A stretch of DNA of 64,000 bases from Margaritifera margaritifera (Eukaryota; Mollusca; Bivalvia; Unionida; Margaritiferidae): assembly GCA_029931535.1 (NCBI GenBank), contig JAQPZY010000912.1:186001-250000 (forward strand), in the 5' to 3' direction. A program made the translations under genes and the position numbers. The notes beneath the pieces are model-generated. The model was given only the letters and a program-made list of their open reading frames with translations, was not told the DNA's origin and did no database searches. Below are positions 45,595 to 57,800 of the stretch, piece after piece; the stretch's first letter is position 1, and the number at the start of each line of letters is the position of its first letter.

Positions 45595-46304
45595 CAATTA
45601 ATTTGAGCAAAAGTGAGTTTTGCCATGCTTGTGTCACATTTTTAGGACATATTGTGGGACAAGGTCAAGTTAAACCTATAGAAGCTAAGGTCAAAGCTAT
45701 GTCTGAATTTCAAGTTCCAATTTGTAAAAAGCAACTGATGCGATTTCAAGGTATGGCTGGATATTATCGGAAATTTTGTTCCAATTTTTCCAAAATTGCT
45801 GAACCTTTGACAAGTTTATTGAGTACGAAAACCAAATTTCATTGGTCTGACAAGTGTCAGGAATCTTTTGACAAGTTAAAGGTCATGCTTAAGAATGCAC
45901 CAGTTCTTTCTGCACCAAATTTTAGCCAATTATTTGAATTATCTGTTGATGCAAGTGATGTAGGGGTTGGTGGAGTATTGATTCAGGAAGACAAAAGTGG
46001 TGTGGATCACCCTGTGTGTTATTTTTCTAAAAAACTAAACAAGCACCAGAAAAATTATTCCACAATTGAGAAGGAATGTTTGGCTTTGATATTGGCTTTA
46101 CAGCATTTTGAAGTGTATGTTACCTCAGCTCTTTCTCCAATTATTGTGTACAGTGATCACAATCCCCTTACTTTCATCAACAAAATGAAAGATAAAAATC
46201 GGAGATTGTTGAGATGGAGTTTGATATTGCAGGAATATAACATTAACATCAAACACATCAGGGGAAAAGACAATGTGATTGCAGATGCACTCTCACGTGC
46301 CTAG
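45595..46304 (+). CDS. RT connection and RNase H segment
   Basis: The frame shifts by one base from the RT segment; coding resumes at about 45591 and the first Met is at 45603. It reads F-L-G-H-I-V-G, then the L-M-R-F-Q-G-M-A-G-Y-Y-R-K-F motif, then RNase H with D in S-V-D-A-S-D (45948), E in T-I-E-K-E-C, D in Y-S-D-H-N-P-L, and the final A-D-A-L-S-R-A before TAG at 46302-46304. All four RNase H acidic residues are present. It ends 139 bp before the 3' LTR, and there is no env or further ORF. Confidence 0.88.
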
Positions 46305-46433
46305 AAATGTTATATTGCTTGATGTAATTAAGTCAAGTATCATAAAACATGTTCTTATGTAATTTTGGTTATTGTAGTATTAGATGTATATTCAAAAGAA
46401 AGCTTTATTATATAAATCTTTCCTTTTCTTTAT

Positions 46434-46442
46434 GAGGGGAGG
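46434..46442 (+). other. Polypurine tract
   Basis: GAGGGGAGG directly abuts the TGTTATG start of the 3' LTR, as needed for plus-strand priming. Confidence 0.88.
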
Positions 46443-47193
46443 TGTTATGTATGATGTTTATATAATATTGTGAATATTTTAGGAAATTATAAATGTTTCT
46501 TCACTTTAATATTTGCTTAAATCTTTATGTTTATTAGGAAAAACATGTATAACTAGTGTCCTTGAATTAGGTTGTTTTGATCAATATGTTTTCTTATTTT
46601 GAAGGTCAAGGTTGATTTTGTTTACAGTTAGAATTCCATTAAGATGACTCATATTCTAGAACATTCTGTCATGTGACCAATCTTTATATATACCATGTTC
46701 GGTAGACATTTTTTCAGTTTTGACATTACCATCAGTCTTGTAAAGAGCTATTGCAGTTGTGAAAATTCATTCCAAATTCTAAGAGAGGAATTATTTTAAA
46801 TATTCATTGGATTATAACAGTGCTCATAAACTTTTGGATTTTGGATTTTTAATTGACAATTTTGGAATTTATGTGAACTTATTCAGAGATTTTGGAATAC
46901 TTCATTTTGACTTCAGCACCTCAAGATTTCTAGTACATCAGGACTTTGGAGACCATTAGCACATCTTAACATTCAAGGACACAGCCGTGAATTCGGAACA
47001 TTCTATATTTAGGACTTGTGATTAGAACAATCATTCTTATTGGATTATTAGGATTTCAAAACACATTACTGTAAGTGACTTTTTGATTTTTCATTTTAAT
47101 TATCTAGTAATAAATTGCTTGTTGATTTTTTACTTGATTTGTTGGTTTCACTTTCTTTCTGTTACATTTTTCTTAGACCATAGAGTCGTAACA
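46443..47193 (+). repeat. 3' LTR of the Gmr1-like element
   Basis: 751 bp, the same length as the 5' LTR. Differences include G/T at about +40, a CGA/CTT cluster near +80 and a few changes near +245 to +265. The right flank GTAG matches the left flank. Confidence 0.93.
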
Positions 47194-47197
47194 GTAG

Positions 47198-47905
47198 TAT
47201 TTCATTGAAACTGCGTGAAACTGATGTATACTCTAATTCAGGTGTGAAAAGGGTATTTTATAATTATTCTTAGAATCCAGCTCGACTTTAGAATCACAGT
47301 ATTTGTGTGCAAGTGTAGGTTAAGTCTTTCAGGGTTTAAGGTTCCTTAGCTTGTGCGAGATATTCTTTAACTTGCATATAATAAATAAACATCTCATTAA
47401 AAGTTCTCTTATTGTGTGTTTTTGCAAGATCCAACCCCATCCGGCTTCATCAAAAAACATTATTACTGTAAATCCTTTATGAAGCAGAATACGACAAATG
47501 GAGGAAAACAAGATAAAGACTATTTTGTCTGTTTTGTCTCCTTTTGTTGCCCTAAAATACTTATCTACGTAATAGATAGACACTTCACTGATAACAACAG
47601 TTGTTACATCTGTAGTTCAGGTTATACATGCATCAATTACAAAGCATTGAGTACAAATTTACTTACCATTATGTTTAGGTTTTTTTTTTTAAATTTCGTT
47701 CATTTATTAAACCTGATATGTTTAAATGTTATCAAACTAGCACTCTATGCATAATGATACATTTCCAACTTAAATGTCATCCATCCAGTGAAGTATCTTA
47801 CACAATTAGATATCACGTAATCTTTTAAATCTGTCTGTAATTCAATGAGATTATCAATGGGGAAAATTTCAGTCATCAGAGATGGAACGGCTAGGATGAT
47901 GACAT
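47198..47905. other. No recognisable feature
   Basis: AT-rich DNA between the gypsy element and solo LTR D. The short open frames are not recognisable. Confidence 0.4.
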
Positions 47906-47910
47906 CTGAC

Positions 47911-49301
47911 TGTAACAAGATAACCGGGTTGGATTTCGGATTTATAACAGAACACTTTTGATGGTGATACAAATGCAATGTTTATTGATGAACGACTTGA
48001 ATGGGAAAAGAGTTATGATTAATACGTGCGCGTATAAGATCCAAATATTGGACAAATGAATACAATCCGCATGAACCCAATAATGAAACCTAAATGTGAA
48101 GACAAATAAATAACATTACACAGTGCAAGGACAAAGGTTAATGATTCACATTAATTTCAGACGACGAAAAGAATGATGTGTTTTACTCAAATAGTAAAAA
48201 TGATGTACTTTACTCGTATAGTAAAAATGTACTCGCTCAAATAATGGAAAATGAGGAACTTTATTCATATAATGAAATGATGAAAACAATGGGATATATA
48301 TCACACAAAATATCTTTACAATCCCAAACCACTGGGTATCACAAACCCCAAAATTAGCCCACGGCTAAAAGATGACATGTATAGAGTAACACAAAACACT
48401 CCGTCACTGGCACACTTGGCTACCAGTCACACTGGTCAATCAAGCAGTCAGCACTAAGGGTAGTCACCGACCACCATTCAATTCCTTGGTCAATCAAGCA
48501 AAAAGCGGCCACCAATAGGTCAGCAACACCCGATCAGCTGCTACTCAGCCAGCAACACACTGTTAATTCAGCTCTACGGCTGCTATGGTCAGCCTTACAG
48601 CTGCTATGGTCAACTTCTATGGTTAGCTCTACAGCTGGGGCCTCGTCGACTCTGACCAGCTGAAAATAAATCTAACACCGTGTATTATGATTGACACGGG
48701 CATATATGATAACACGTAATGACGTTATATACGGTAAGTTATACAAATTACATTATTGGCACAACATTACAAAGCAATAAACAAGTTCAGAAGTGAACCT
48801 ACCCGTGTCCGATAAGAATCCTATGGTACTAAACGTACTATGGTACTAAACGTTTCCTGAAATGCCACTTTATATTGCTAATATAAAGCTCTTGTTAAGT
48901 CACAAACAAGAATAGAAAATATTTGCATTGTACTACGCAAGCCGAATCTACATAGAAAATATACATCAGAAATTAATAAATAACTTACATACCTCTACAG
49001 CTGAAGATGTACAAATCCTTAAGTAGACTACTCACTGACAAGACGATCCGTAATGTAAAGATTTAGTCTCACGGTGAGGCATTTATACACAGACGATGCA
49101 GCTCTACATCGTCCGTATGCTTGATGTATTCGGTTTTTCCCATCAAAAGCACTTCGCACTTGCGGCATAGGGTGAACCGAACTCACTGTTTCGAAATATT
49201 GTACAATATACATAAATCACCCTCGGGTATCGTTGTACACGAAAAACGAAACCCTAGTACATGTATTTAATAAATAATGGGATTTATACAATTCCGTGAC
49301 A
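47911..49301 (-). mobile_element. Solo LTR D, 1391 bp, unrelated subfamily
   Basis: Plus-strand ends are TGTAACAAG and CCGTGACA, flanked by perfect 5-bp duplications CTGAC (47906-47910 and 49302-49306). Read on the minus strand it starts TGTCACGGAATTGTATAAAT, which resembles the TGTTACGGAATTATGTATC start of LTRs A and B, so it is probably a gypsy-type LTR in minus orientation. It contains short repeats around CAGCTCTACGGCTGCTATGG (48560-48640). No internal coding region remains. Confidence 0.72.
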
Positions 49302-49499
49302 CTGACAACGGCTTGGTTATTTGACTCCATATCAGTTCGACTTTGAGCAATATATCTTGATGTCTTTTTGTATTATACATATTCTCAACTCCTGTTAGTA
49401 TTCGTTAATTTCATGAGAAATAAATCTCCTGCAGTTTTGTCTTCTGTGAAACTCAATTGTTTTTCAGGACGTTATTGATCTCTTTAACTAGTGTGAAAA

Positions 49500-50275
49500 T
49501 GGCAAAAGGTTGCAGAATACATTTTGATCATGCACTTGACAGTCTTATTTAGGATAAAGATACGTTACCAGAAACGAATGATCGATGCAATAACTGAGAT
49601 GATTTCAATTATAATGTATGCAATGAGGAATTAGAAACCTCTCAACAAACTCCTGAATCTGCACATTTAGTTGATAAATACAAAGAATTTGTTATATACA
49701 TTTTAACACAGATGATACTCAATATCAAATAAGTAATCCTAACTTAATAATTATGGGGAAAAATTATTGCCAAGAAGCAGACAAAATACAAATGCACACA
49801 TTTATGAAACTGGTAGTCCTATAAAAATGCTAGCACTTAACTTTGTAGAGACTAAAGATGGAAGAAGTAACTTTTTTTAAGTTTTTGGGATAGAAAAAAG
49901 AAAGGATTTTAAATGGTTTCCTCCAAATGGTGAAACTCTAGGCATATCTTTACAACAATATATAGAACCTGCTGTTGTACAAAAGACAGCCAATAAGAAA
50001 TTCCGAGTAAGTAGAGAAGCAAACAAGTAACACAACTGAACTATTTGACCAGCAAGTAAGAGAAATATAGACTATAGTAGACAATTATCATGAAAGAATT
50101 CAAAGTGAAGAACTTCCACCCCGGAAAGGGACGTTTAATAACTCCGCAAGGAGGAAGAGAACTATTAGCTGCATTGTTGTTTGCACTTGTTTTTATAAGA
50201 GGTGTAAATACAGCATCAAGATGGATAACACAATTAATAACTGATTTCAAAACGTAAATTCAAACCGCTTCTGCA
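49500..50275 (+). pseudogene. Unrecognised decayed coding cluster
   Basis: Several frames read protein-like sequence broken by frameshifts and stops. About 49785-50030 gives N-F-V-E-T-K-D-G-R-S-N-F and, after a shift, F-K-W-F-P-P-N-G-E-T-L-G-I-S and K-K-F-R-V-S-R-E-A-N-K. About 60 bp later an ATG (50090) opens a 55-codon frame with F-H-P-G-K-G-R-L-I-T-P-Q-G-G and a hydrophobic segment, ending at 50257. Closely packed small ORFs suggest a virus-like or Polinton-like transposon relic, but I do not recognise the proteins. It ends just before the gypsy element at 50320. Confidence 0.35.
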
Positions 50276-50352
50276 ACCAGCATCACGACTATAAATGATT
50301 GTTTGTTTGTTTACCCATCTGTTACGCAATTATGTATCATTTATTTTAAATA

Positions 50353-51327
50353 ATGGTAACTGACAAGCCTTGTACGGATCAACGAGTTGATCCTATTGAA
50401 GTAGAAATCCCTGGTTTATATCCAGCTTGTGCAGTTACAAGAGCTATGGCAAAGCGTGCTCTTGAGAATGTTGGTGTTCAACAGGATGTATTTCCTTTAG
50501 CGGACACCTTTTTGGATCAGGCTTTTAATGAGGTCACTTTTGCTCCTAGTTTGGATCAATCAAACATTATTGATCACAGTGATACTCTTTCAGCTACACA
50601 GTCTCATAACTTCAATCAGGGTGATAAAAGACAATCACTAGTTGTCTTACAACAGGAGGATCCTGATATATCCTGTTTGTTTCAGAAGGCTATGATTCAA
50701 ACTGAAGCCACACAAGACGGAACTTTTTACTTCTTGAAGAATGGGGTCCTTATGAGAAAACGGAGACCACTCGGGGTACCCGCTGGTGACGAGTGGTCAG
50801 TTAGTTATCAAATTGTAATTCCTAGGTCATATAGACAGGAAATACTTAGATTAGCCCATGAAATGCCGTTATCTGGTCATTTAGGCATAAATAGGACCTA
50901 TCACAAGATCCTAAATCATTTTTAATGGCTGAAACTTAGAAGTGATGTCTCTAAGTTTTGTAAATCAAGTCATGCTTCTCAAATGATGGGAAAACCCAAT
51001 CAGAAGATGCCCAAAGCTCATCTGTCACCTATTCCTGCATTTGATGAACCATTTAGTAGAATAGTGATAGATTGCGTCGGCCCTTTACCTAAGACCAAGT
51101 TACGCAACCAATTCTTGTTGACGATTATGTGTGCGTCCACAAGATTTCCAGAAGCTATTCCTTTACGGAATATTAAAACTGAGACAGTAGTAAAAGCTTT
51201 GGTCAAGTTTTTCACACTATTTGGTCTCCCTAAGTCTGTACAATATCAGACTTTAGAGACTATGATTAAACGTGAGATAGAGTATGATTGGGGCAGGTGG
51301 TTGTGGGACAGAGAGGAAGTGGGATGA
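50353..51327 (+). pseudogene. Integrase remnant of the degenerate element
   Basis: It reads the zinc-domain histidines (H-E-M-P-L-S-G-H) but a TAA at 50923 replaces the Tyr codon of the H-F-Y-W motif. The two CxxC cysteines have become serines (about 50967-50978). The core keeps its first Asp (I-D-C-V-G-P-L) and then loses the region with the second Asp and the Glu through an internal rearrangement after 51240. It is nonfunctional. Confidence 0.82.
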
Positions 51328-51400
51328 AGGTGTGCAATTGTTGTTGTTTGCTGCAAGAGAGTCAGTGCAAGAGTCTCTATGATTCAGTCCTTTTGAACTT

Positions 51401-52123
51401 GTGTTTGGACATTCTGTCCGGGGTCCATTACAATTATTGAAAGAAAGACTTCTTTCTGCTGAAGATTCAGAATTAAATCTTCTGGACTATGTCTCTAAAT
51501 TTAAACATAGGTTATCTAAGGCTTGCGAGTTGGCAAGAAATAATCTTAAATCAGTCCAGTCGAATATGAAATTGAGGTATGATAAACAAGCGAAAGATAG
51601 GAGTTTTCAGCCAGGTGATAGAGTTTTGGCTCTGCTACCCATACACCAAAATCCTCTTCAGGCTAAGTATTGTGGCCCCTATACCATTCACAAGAAAGTG
51701 AGTGATTTAAATTACATTATTAATACTCCTGGGAGGAGGGTGCAGAGACAACTTTGCTATATTAATATGTTGAAACAATATGTAGACAGAGATAGCCAAA
51801 TAAATTATCCAATTAATTTAGTAGTACCTGTCCAACACATCCAAAACCTGAATGAAGATGAGAAATTGGATACTGATGATTACGAAGTGACTACTCTTCG
51901 AAATTCGGAAATTCTGGATAACCTGGACCTATTTTATCTACTGCCGCCCAAGATTACCGAACTGAAAAAGCTAATAAAAGAAAACGAACATTTGTTTACA
52001 GATATTACCACAAGAACCAATATGATTTTCCATGATGTCGAAATAGTAAATTCAACGCCAATAAAGCAATATCCGTATAGGATGAATCCTCTCAAACAAG
52101 ACCACATGAAGAAAGAAATATAG
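51401..52123 (+). pseudogene. Integrase C-terminal (GPY/F) and pre-RT segment
   Basis: A 240-codon open stretch parallel to residues about 810-1032 of the intact element, including the C-G-P-Y-T-I motif and T-R-T-N-M-I-F-H-D-V-E. It shows sense codons (A-A-G, C-A-A) across the position of the TAG in the intact element at 45061. It ends at TAG 52121-52123, in place of a Gln codon. Confidence 0.8.
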
Positions 52124-53257
52124 TATTTACTGGAGAATGACTTTATCGAACCAAGTAAAAGTGACTAGAGTTCACCCTGTATTTTAGTGCAAAAACCAGA
52201 TAAGATGTGTGTACTGATTCAGAAAAGTAAATAGTGTCACCAAGACAGATTAATTTCCAATTCCTAGAATTGATGACGGTATTGACAGGATTGGAAATGC
52301 CAAATACGTCGCAAAATTTGACCTATTGAAGGGATTCTACAAAATTCCACTTACGGAGAGAGCAAAAGAAATTTCTGCATTCGTGACTCCAGACGTACTT
52401 TACCAATACAAAGTCATGCCATTTGGGATGAAAGGTTCCCCAAGTTCTTTCCAACGTTTGATGAATATGATAACATCTGGAATAAGAAAGTGTGATGCCT
52501 ACATCGATGACGTCATCATATACAACGACACATGGAAGGACCACATGAAAACAATTAAGAAGTTCTTCAAAAGACTCGGTGAAGCAAATCTGGCCATCAA
52601 TCTGAATAAAAGTTACTTTTGTTCTGCCTGTGTTATCTTTTTAGGACATGTTGTGGAACATGGGAAAATAAAAACAATAGACGTTTAGGTTACTGCTATT
52701 TCTGAGTTCCCTGTGCCAGTCAGTAAGAAGCAGCTGATGCGAATTTTGGGTATGGCCGGTTATTATCGGAAATTTTATTCCAATTTTTCCATGATAACTG
52801 AGCCCCTGACCAATTTGCTAAGTAAGAAGACCAAGTTTCTCTGGTCAGGAATATGTCAGGAGGCTTTTAATAAGCTAAAGGCCATGTTCAAAAGTGCACC
52901 AGTTCTGTCAGCTCCAGATTTTAATCAATCTTTCAAAATGTCTGTAGATGCAAGTGACGTTGGGGTTGGTGGAGTGTTATTACAAGAAAATTGAATAAGC
53001 ACCAGAAAAATTATTCTACGATAGAGAATGAGTGTTTGACTTTGATATTGGCTTTGCAACACTTTAAAGTGTATGTTAGTGCAGCGCCTTCTCCAATTGT
53101 TGTCTTCAGTGATCACAACCCCCTCACTTTCATTAATAGGATGAAGAATAAGAATCAAAGGTTGTTACGATGGAGTCTGATGCTACAACCATATAACGAA
53201 GTCAGGCACATCAAGGGAAAGGAAAATTTAATTGGTGATGCACTTTCACGTGCATAA
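52124..53257 (+). pseudogene. RT and RNase H remnant of the degenerate element
   Basis: The RT is broken by stops and a small deletion near 52160-52250, but Y-I-D-D-V-I-I-Y survives at about 52499-52522. It is followed by F-L-G-H-V-V, L-M-R-I-L-G-M-A-G-Y-Y-R-K-F and RNase H pieces (S-V-D-A-S-D-V-G, S-D-H-N-P-L). Stops at 52686 and 52992 interrupt the frame. The end reads D-A-L-S-R-A, as in the intact element. Confidence 0.82.
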
Positions 53258-53382
53258 CTTTACAGTTTGCATTGTTTTGTATATATGACTGTATCATGTA
53301 TTATTGTTTTATGCAATCAATTACTTATATGTTATAAGTATTTGCCAAAGGAAAGTTTTATTGTATAAAACATTTCTTTTTC

Positions 53383-53395
53383 AAAAGGGGGAAGG
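53383..53395 (+). other. Polypurine tract of the degenerate element
   Basis: AAAAGGGGGAAGG directly precedes the 3' LTR start TGTTACG. Confidence 0.85.
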
Positions 53396-54260
53396 TGTTA
53401 CGAAATTATGTATCATTTCTTTTCAATAATGGTATAGTTTTATTAGTTTATCATCTCTGTATAAAAGTCTAATAGGTGTCATTTTGCAGAGTACACATAT
53501 ACGGTAATTTCAATGTGACCCTGTAATTTTTGTCCTGGGAAAATCAATATTATCGTTTGAAGCATTCGTCATGTCACGTGATTCAGATCGTGAGTTTTGC
53601 ACTTGACCTGACCTGGATTTCGCAATTTAGGAATGATTCATTTTGTTGACCAGAAGTTAGATAGTAAGATCGTAATATTAAGGTGTTGATTTGAGACGGA
53701 ATAAGAATTTGGTTTGTTTCAATGACGCAGTACTGAAACTATAAAATAAGATGCAATCGCAGCGTTCGTCATTCTACATAGTTTCGTCAGCTTGAGAGGT
53801 CTTAAACGAGATTGGTTCATTGTCTGTGATTATCAACTTCAGAAATATTTCCAGACTACATTTTTGGGATTAAGTACTGACATTTAACGATTTAAGAATT
53901 ATTCAGCTCCGTTGGAATTATTGGAAACATTTTTTAGAACTTGCTTGATATTCTACATTCACAAGGATTTATTTGGAATTATTAATATTTGGATATAACT
54001 GATTCTTGTTAGTACATCAGCACAGTTGTGTTTTCAATCGGAACATTCTTCATTCGGAATATTTTGGATAACTTCAGGATCAGTGAGCAATAGAACAATT
54101 TAGGATTATTTAGGAATTTCTAAACTGTAAGTTAATTTTAATTCTTTCACTTTTTTTGTTTGAAATATTTAATATTTAAAGAAATTAAATTTGTGTTTGT
54201 AAATCTTGAAAGCCTGTTTGAGTAATTCTTTCTTTTGTTATATTACCCCTAGCCGTAACA
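53396..54260 (+). repeat. 3' LTR (family of solo LTRs A and B)
   Basis: 865 bp from TGTTACGAAATTATG to CTAGCCGTAACA. Its reverse complement matches the solo LTRs at 6567-7577 and 37606-38512. It shares only local similarity (CGGAACATTC region) with the LTR of the intact element. Confidence 0.88.
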
Positions 54261-54763
54261 CATCATTGTCTCTACAATGATATGGAGTTGAAAGCACCAG
54301 ACTATCATCACTTTTGTCCTTCTTGTATATATATACCTCTTAGCCATGTTCTGCTCTACTATTGTGTTGCATATCGTGTCGCGTATTATTTACATATTAT
54401 TATAGAATGTTTGTCTGCTGCTGGTTTAATTTTCCCACATCGGTATTTATAGCAGTCTTCGTGCTTTGTTTGAATCTATTAGATGATTTGTTTTTCAAAT
54501 TGATGTTGTAACCAAGAATGCTAACTGTTTTGATCACCATATCACTCAGTAATAAAAATATATCACCATCACTAAAATATTCTAGATACACTTTTGAATT
54601 TTAAATATATACCTGAATCTACTTGTGATGTTTTCATCTGAGAAAAGGTTCTTCGTCTAAAATTAACGTTTCAAATAACTAATTAACAGCAGTGTCTTCA
54701 AAAGTGGAAACGATCTGTTCAATATATATTCTGTGTTGAACTTGAGCACCTCCAAACAATATA

Positions 54764-54845
<82 letters not shown>

Positions 54846-54863
54846 TAATTATATATAATATAT
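54764..54863. repeat. (TA)n compound microsatellite
   Basis: About 45 TA units with a few interruptions at both ends. Confidence 0.95.
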
Positions 54864-57800
54864 GACCTGGTACTTGCACATTCAAACAACAGTTTTTTGT
54901 ATTCTAAAGTAAACAAGAAACCACTATACCGATCTGACCAACTCTGACATACTTTGATCTGGTAAATACCCATTGTATATTCCGCATCCAGATGTAACCA
55001 TCCATGGCAACAATATAAGTTTATTCTGTCATAATTTCATATGGCACTGCGCTCTGTATATATTAAGAGAATCGTACAGTGTATCAGCTTGTATTTGAAA
55101 TATTTGTTTTCAGTGTAGAAAAGTTTCATCTCTCGAAATATTTGTGGAATGTCTCGGTTAACTGTGCCATTAAACTGAGTCGCAAATACACGGTCAAGGT
55201 GCACTGCTATTTACATTTTTTAATTTAAAGTTCATTATTTCATTGTTACAAAATGTCATACTTTGAGTAAATTATAAACTGTAACACCGTTCCTCTATTA
55301 TTTTCTCTCAAACCAATCATTTGCGTACTTCCTCCTAACATTCTTTAAATCTCTGTTTCATATATTACCTTTTGTGATTTCAAATTTTCTTTTCTGTGTT
55401 CTCTAAGTTGTCATTCTCATATGTTTGTTGTAATTTTGTTTAGCAATATTTATTCAGCGATATATATTTTATCATCATACCACACTTAGATTTAAATATT
55501 TGATCATCAATAATTTCAGGTATGTAATAATAAGCCATCGAATACTCACGATAGCTCCTGCATTTGCATGATCACTGCTGACATCTTAGGTACCTTTTTT
55601 CACGTTATTCAATCTTTGATGTTTTTTTCTTCCTTTTGCGACTGTCACATTTTAAAGTCTCCATTCATTTGTCTGACTAAGTTTTACAATAGTCGAAGTT
55701 GCAGAGATAGCTAGTAGTAAGATGGTTGCTGATTACCAGTTACTTACTGATGACAAACTTTCATATTGTTTAGGGTTTTGGCCCTCATAATAAAGTAGTT
55801 CCCAGAATCTGAATGCCGGTGGGTGTACGGTGTACATCTTTAATAGGTGAAATTGGGAGATTCGAAAATATTAGTTGAAAGTGAGTTGGTGTAAACTGTC
55901 AATAGATGAAAGTTGTTGACTCGGTATTGAGAGTGAGTGGGCATATTTCTTTAAGAATCAAAGTGGCTTGCTGGATATCAAAAGGTAGCAGGTGCAAATC
56001 TTCAAGAACCCAAAGTGGGTGGTTGGGTTCCATCAGCGATTAAATTATGGCGATCACTAAAATTTACAACAATGCAGCATCTATGTATTTGTATATTTCA
56101 TTCAAAGCATCAACACCAATATTAAAAGTTATACTCAATATAAATTATATGTAACGTTTCATTTGTAATCAGAATATAATTCTTTAAATTCATTTGCACA
56201 CTTTTTCATAGTATGGAACGGTTTCTTTGCTTCTGATGTTAACAACACTTAAAAGAAATGTTTTAGGCATCTATATCGATTTCTAAATATAACTTCCTAT
56301 TTATCATCATTACTGATCGAGAATTTGCACACATAATTATGCATTACTTTCTTTAGAGATGGCATTGATTTTATCTTCATGTTTGAGGTATTAATATGTA
56401 TTTACATTTCTAGGGAAATAAATTAAATTATAAAAACGCGGTTTTTCTATTCGTGCGATCATTTGTGCAATCAAATTCTTTCAGATCAATTATTATTTTA
56501 TTTCTTTTGCAAAAAATATTGCTTGCAAAAATGAGGAAGGGCTAGGAAAATCTTTGTGCATAGATAAAACGAGAGTAAAATCTTTCAGAAACGTTTATTA
56601 GTGTATTTTATTAAATTTTATATTTTAGCAAGTAGGATATATGCCGTATTGTAGTGAGTTACTATTTCCAAACCAGTATGACATGTGCTATGTTGTAGCG
56701 AATTGCCATATCTGAAATAGTATGACATTGGCCAATTGGACATACTACCATTTTTCAACAAGGATATGTCTTTCTTGTATTTTATGAATCAACTTTAAAT
56801 TCGCGGTTTACTGTGTTTATCTTCTGCAAACAGATTGTGGAGTAAATATTGCAAATAAATAGATAAATGTTAATAACTTTTTGCATATTAAAAGTTTAAC
56901 AGCATCTCGCAAGAGATCGTTGATCAGCATTTTCTAGCCACTAAAGGTCAGACTTAGGATTTTTAGTTGAAATCGTTCCTCAAACGATGCGTAGTCTTAG
57001 TCTCATCAAAATACCACAATATTGCTAAAATCTGCATGAAAATGATTCATTTCTTTCAAATATTATGAACTTTGAAACCAACCTATCGCATCTCCATGTA
57101 AACAGTATCGTATTAATTTTCATTCCAATTGAAAGATTTTACTAATGTTAATCCCAAGCCATGAATTTGGAGCCCAACATATCTCTTGGTAACCTTGAAT
57201 AGCTTTATACAAATGTATGATGAGATGTTTGATGAGTCTATTTGTGATCAAGAAGGTATGAACACCATACAAAAGATCCATATTGCTATACTATCGCTTA
57301 AGGAAGTATTTGAAGCAGACAATAACAGTATGAAACAACTCACTCTTTCAAGCACAGACCAATTTATTTGCCTACAAATAGTAGTGCGTGAGGGTTCATC
57401 GTAATAAGCAAAAGTCCAAGTGACCTGGATTAAGATCTCTCTGGATTGACATTAGCCAAGCCTTTCGCTTGGAATGGAAATTGTTACAATAGTATTTGCA
57501 TTATGGTAATGCGGAAGGTTTGTTTAAAAATTCCAAATATTTGACAGAAAGTAATCTTTTTGAGGCAAAGTTTAGCAATATTGTGTTTTTATTTCGTCCG
57601 ATGTAGTTAGGGTATAAGCCGCAGAGGGTCCAAGAGAACACTATACACATTCATAGCTCCTGCCATGTATGATACAAATTCAGCGTTTTTTATTTAATTG
57701 ATAAATTCCATCATGAACACGATGCTTCGTCTCATATTGAAGATGAAAGTTTATACGGCACGAGATACCCCTCCTCGGACTGGTCTAAAAGTATACCTAC

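Larger units (their letters stand above)
40508..47193 (+). mobile_element. Full-length Ty3/gypsy retrotransposon with integrase before RT (Gmr1-like)
   Basis: It spans 6686 bp with 751-bp LTRs at both ends and a 4-bp target duplication GTAG (40504-40507 and 47194-47197). A tRNA-Pro-type primer binding site follows the 5' LTR and a purine tract precedes the 3' LTR. Domain order is gag, CCHC knuckle, aspartic protease, integrase (HHCC and D,D35E, GPY/F), RT (YIDD), RNase H. The integrase-first order is that of Ty1/copia, but RT, integrase and GPY/F sequences are of Ty3/gypsy type, which defines the Gmr1-like group. LTR similarity by eye is about 98-99%, so insertion is fairly recent. Two TAG codons and two frameshifts prevent translation of the full polyprotein. 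Confidence 0.93.
50320..54260 (+). mobile_element. Degenerate Gmr1-like gypsy element, 5' part deleted
   Basis: It begins with 39 bp of 5' LTR (TGTTACGCAATT...), joins at a GTA microhomology to internal pol sequence equivalent to 43247 of the intact element, then runs through integrase, RT and RNase H to a full 865-bp 3' LTR. The flanks CATC (50316-50319 and 54261-54264) match, so both ends of the insertion are original. Gag, protease and most of the 5' LTR are gone. Order is again integrase before RT. Confidence 0.88.

Noticed and set aside
55800..56030. Periodic GTGAGTGGG or GTTGGTGTA-like phrases
   Set aside because: Similarity between supposed units is too weak to call a tandem repeat by eye.
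57186..57404. 72-codon frame with a somewhat protein-like composition
   Set aside because: No motif, no homologous copy in the window and no clear splice sites; cannot be distinguished from chance.
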